Below are positions 22,447-24,078 of a DNA stretch of 24,078 bases, one piece after another; the first letter of the stretch is position 1; every line of letters starts with the position of its first letter. The DNA lies in assembly GCA_964592855.1 (NCBI GenBank), contig CAZQKI010000053.1, forward strand, positions 1 through 24,078. The letters are read 5' to 3'. Under the pieces are notes generated by a model. It had not been told where the DNA came from and searched no databases. It saw nothing but the letters and a program-made list of their open reading frames with translations. The position numbers and the translations under genes were made by a program. Origin of the DNA: JAAYLN01 sp964592855 (GTDB lineage: Bacteria; Verrucomicrobiota; Kiritimatiellia; RFP12; JAAYLN01).

Positions 22447-24078
22447 TTAGCGCTCCCCGTCAACCACGGGCCGGAAGCTCAGATCGTCCAGCAGCACCGG
22501 GTTGCCTTCCGGTGTCAGCAGGGTCAGCGACAGGTCCGTCATCATGGTGGAATCGGTCGGATAGTCGATGCGGAAGGGCGTCCAGTCGACGCCGACGTCG
22601 ACCGTCTGATCCGCCGGGCGCTTGACGGCATCGAAGCGCCCGTTCAGTTGTACCGTGACCTGGGCCGGCGCGGCGGCCTTGAGGTAACCTTCCAGCCGGT
22701 AGCGCAATCCGGCGATGAAGAGCACCGGCGGCATCGCGTGCCGCTTGGGCTTCAGCACGAGCGATCGCTTCCCGCTCCGGGCCTCCGGCGAGGTCGTGAT
22801 CGGCGGATAGGCGTACATGTAGGACGGCATGTTGGTTTCGAATCCGCCCCATTCGGCAAAGGAGTCGACGTCCGGCGCAACGCCCGCCAGGCCGTGGTCC
22901 GCCGACTTCACCAGCAGCAATGGGGTGGAATGTCGGTAGCCGTTCGTTTCAACGACTGTGCCGCTGATCCAGTACGGCAGGGCGCTGGACGGCAGGCTCG
23001 CGGTACAGTCCGATCCGTTCATTTGAACGGGGAGAGTCTGCCAGAAGCGGCGGCGCCAGTTGCCCGCTTCACCGTAGCTCAACATCAGATCGGCGGAGGC
23101 GATCTTCCGCTCCGGCGGCGAGGCGAACGTCCAGCGCGCGACCAGACCCTCGCCCTGCCGCTTCACGGCGAGGGGCGTCAGCTCGGGGTAGGCCGGCTTG
23201 CCCTGCAGGTGCACATCCAGCCAGCCCAGCACCTCGTCGTCCAGTTCCGGCGGCAGGCCGTGATCCCAGTTCGCAATCAAGCCCAGATGCTTCGGCCCGC
23301 CGGCCATCTCATACGTCTTCATCAGGGACGGCATCCAGTAGTAGTTGTCGGGGGTTCCCGTGCACCAGCTGATCGGCGTCTTCGACTTCGCCAGACGCCA
23401 GGCGGGATCGATCGTGGTCCGCCAGCGCTCGGCGTAGACCGGATCGGCGCAGGCCCCTTCGAACCACGAGCAGCCAAGCTGCAGGTTGCCCGTGCCGAAG
23501 AAGCAGGAACCGGCCTTCAGACGAGGGTCGACACCCACCATGAGCGTCGTCATGAAGCCGCCCCAGGAGGAACCGGCCATGCCGATGCGATCCTTGTCCA
23601 CTTCGGGACGCGACTCCAGGTAGGTGACGCCCTTCAGCAGGGCGATGGCCGCATGGGCCAGCGGCGCCTTCGCGGGATCGTCGCCGACATCCAGCCCCTT
23701 GTGCGGATAGCCGCCCGTCGAGCGGTAGCCCGGAAAGGGATAGTCGATACAGAGGACGGCGTAGCCGCGCCGCGCCCCCAGTTCGACATAATGGGTCGAG
23801 GCCTTTGCCATCGAGGCCTGGTTCCAGACAAAGGCCGGCAATCCTTTCGCGCCTTTCGGGTAGCCGAAGAAGGCGAAGATGTCGACGCTCATCTCGCCAT
23901 CCATCTCCGAATGGTACATGATTTCCTCGATGACGATGCCGTCCGTCTCGGTGGTCTTGAGCAGGCGGGCGTTCAGCGGCGTCGAAGCCAGCGCCCGGAC
24001 ATCCGGAAAGACCGGATCGACGCCCTCGGCGCCGGAACACGACATCGCCAGCAGCACCCACGCCGCCAGCAGGGAAGA
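22447..24078 (-). CDS. secreted alpha/beta-hydrolase (esterase/peptidase-like), start beyond window edge
   Basis: The frame is open from the stop at 22447 to the right edge, 543 codons without an initiator that makes sense. The first visible residues (SSLLAAWVLLAMSC) are the hydrophobic end of a signal peptide with a possible lipobox cysteine, so the true start is beyond 24078. Counting from the GTG at 24057 as 1, the nucleophile elbow GSSWGG is at 162-167 with S164, a likely acid residue is D237 in TGTPDNYY, and a likely catalytic histidine is H266 in NWDHG. This is the order of the acetyl xylan esterase, dienelactone hydrolase and S15-type families. The C-terminal part (about 390-536) looks like a beta-sandwich carbohydrate-binding domain, ending NPVLLDDLSFRPV. 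It probably removes acyl groups from, or cleaves, an extracellular substrate, perhaps polysaccharide. It is separated from the operon by the pseudogene region. Confidence 0.85.
   Translation of the reverse strand, partial: SSLLAAWVLLAMSCSGAEGVDPVFPDVRALASTPLNARLLKTTETDGIVIEEIMYHSEMDGEMSVDIFAFFGYPKGAKGLPAFVWNQASMAKASTHYVELGARRGYAVLCIDYPFPGYRSTGGYPHKGLDVGDDPAKAPLAHAAIALLKGVTYLESRPEVDKDRIGMAGSSWGGFMTTLMVGVDPRLKAGSCFFGTGNLQLGCSWFEGACADPVYAERWRTTIDPAWRLAKSKTPISWCTGTPDNYYWMPSLMKTYEMAGGPKHLGLIANWDHGLPPELDDEVLGWLDVHLQGKPAYPELTPLAVKRQGEGLVARWTFASPPERKIASADLMLSYGEAGNWRRRFWQTLPVQMNGSDCTASLPSSALPYWISGTVVETNGYRHSTPLLLVKSADHGLAGVAPDVDSFAEWGGFETNMPSYMYAYPPITTSPEARSGKRSLVLKPKRHAMPPVLFIAGLRYRLEGYLKAAAPAQVTVQLNGRFDAVKRPADQTVDVGVDWTPFRIDYPTDSTMMTDLSLTLLTPEGNPVLLDDLSFRPVVDGER

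Noticed and set aside
1..24078. CRISPR arrays, tRNA or rRNA genes, insertion sequences
   Set aside because: I looked in the intergenic stretches (831-931, 2641-2828, 4884-5191, 21525-21686, 22307-22446) and saw no regularly spaced repeats, tRNA-like arms, terminal inverted repeats or transposase-like frames.

Overview
The window is a high-GC, strongly minus-strand-biased bacterial chromosome segment. Three things fit a bacterium of the PVC superphylum (Planctomycetota / Verrucomicrobiota / Kiritimatiellota): very large TPR proteins, tandem ExbD genes beside a DUF4159 protein, and a TonB-like anchor fused to a prenyltransferase-type barrel. This placement rests on gene content recalled for those phyla and is an inference, not a phylogenetic result. 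A short bacterial-type 2[4Fe-4S] ferredoxin with its own promoter fits an anaerobic or fermentative lifestyle, but is weak evidence alone.

Layout, left to right. (1) 1-830: the 5' part of a minus-strand DNA methyltransferase gene that runs off the left edge and is visibly AT-richer than its neighbours. (2) 932-2640: translation genes pheS, rplT and rpmI, transcribed leftward in the order rpmI-rplT-[terminator/attenuator]-pheS. infC is not upstream of rpmI and pheT is not downstream of pheS. (3) 2829-4883: a two-gene unit of an ExbD/TolR protein and a membrane-anchored protein with a squalene-cyclase/prenyltransferase-like repeat domain. (4) 4884-5362: a divergent control region and a plus-strand ferredoxin gene. 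(5) 5385-21518: a tightly packed nine-gene minus-strand operon. (6) 21687-22306: two decayed plus-strand genes, a DUF4339/GYF_2 membrane protein with a frameshift and a HicB-type antitoxin with an internal deletion. (7) 22447-24078: a secreted alpha/beta-hydrolase whose start lies beyond the right edge.

The operon of region 5 is the main point of interest. In transcription order it encodes a ~2562-residue exported TPR protein, a 560-residue exported TPR protein, a 732-residue exported TPR protein, an ExbB/TolQ channel protein, two ExbD/TolR proteins, a small TonB-like anchor without a TonB C-terminal domain, a five-helix membrane protein with a DUF4159 domain, and a probable lipoprotein of the phosphodiester glycosidase family. 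Intergenic gaps run from -4 to 40 nt, so the genes are probably made together. I read this as a proton-motive-force-driven envelope machine of the Tol/Ton/Mot class, coupled to large periplasmic or surface TPR scaffolds. Two of the TPR proteins share six copies of a beta-type module with the signatures DxDxDT, ETxxxSGxFxGxL and GDxIxVxYxD. The function of the whole is unknown to me; the nearest described analogue is Tol-Pal, with its TPR partner CpoB/YbgF.
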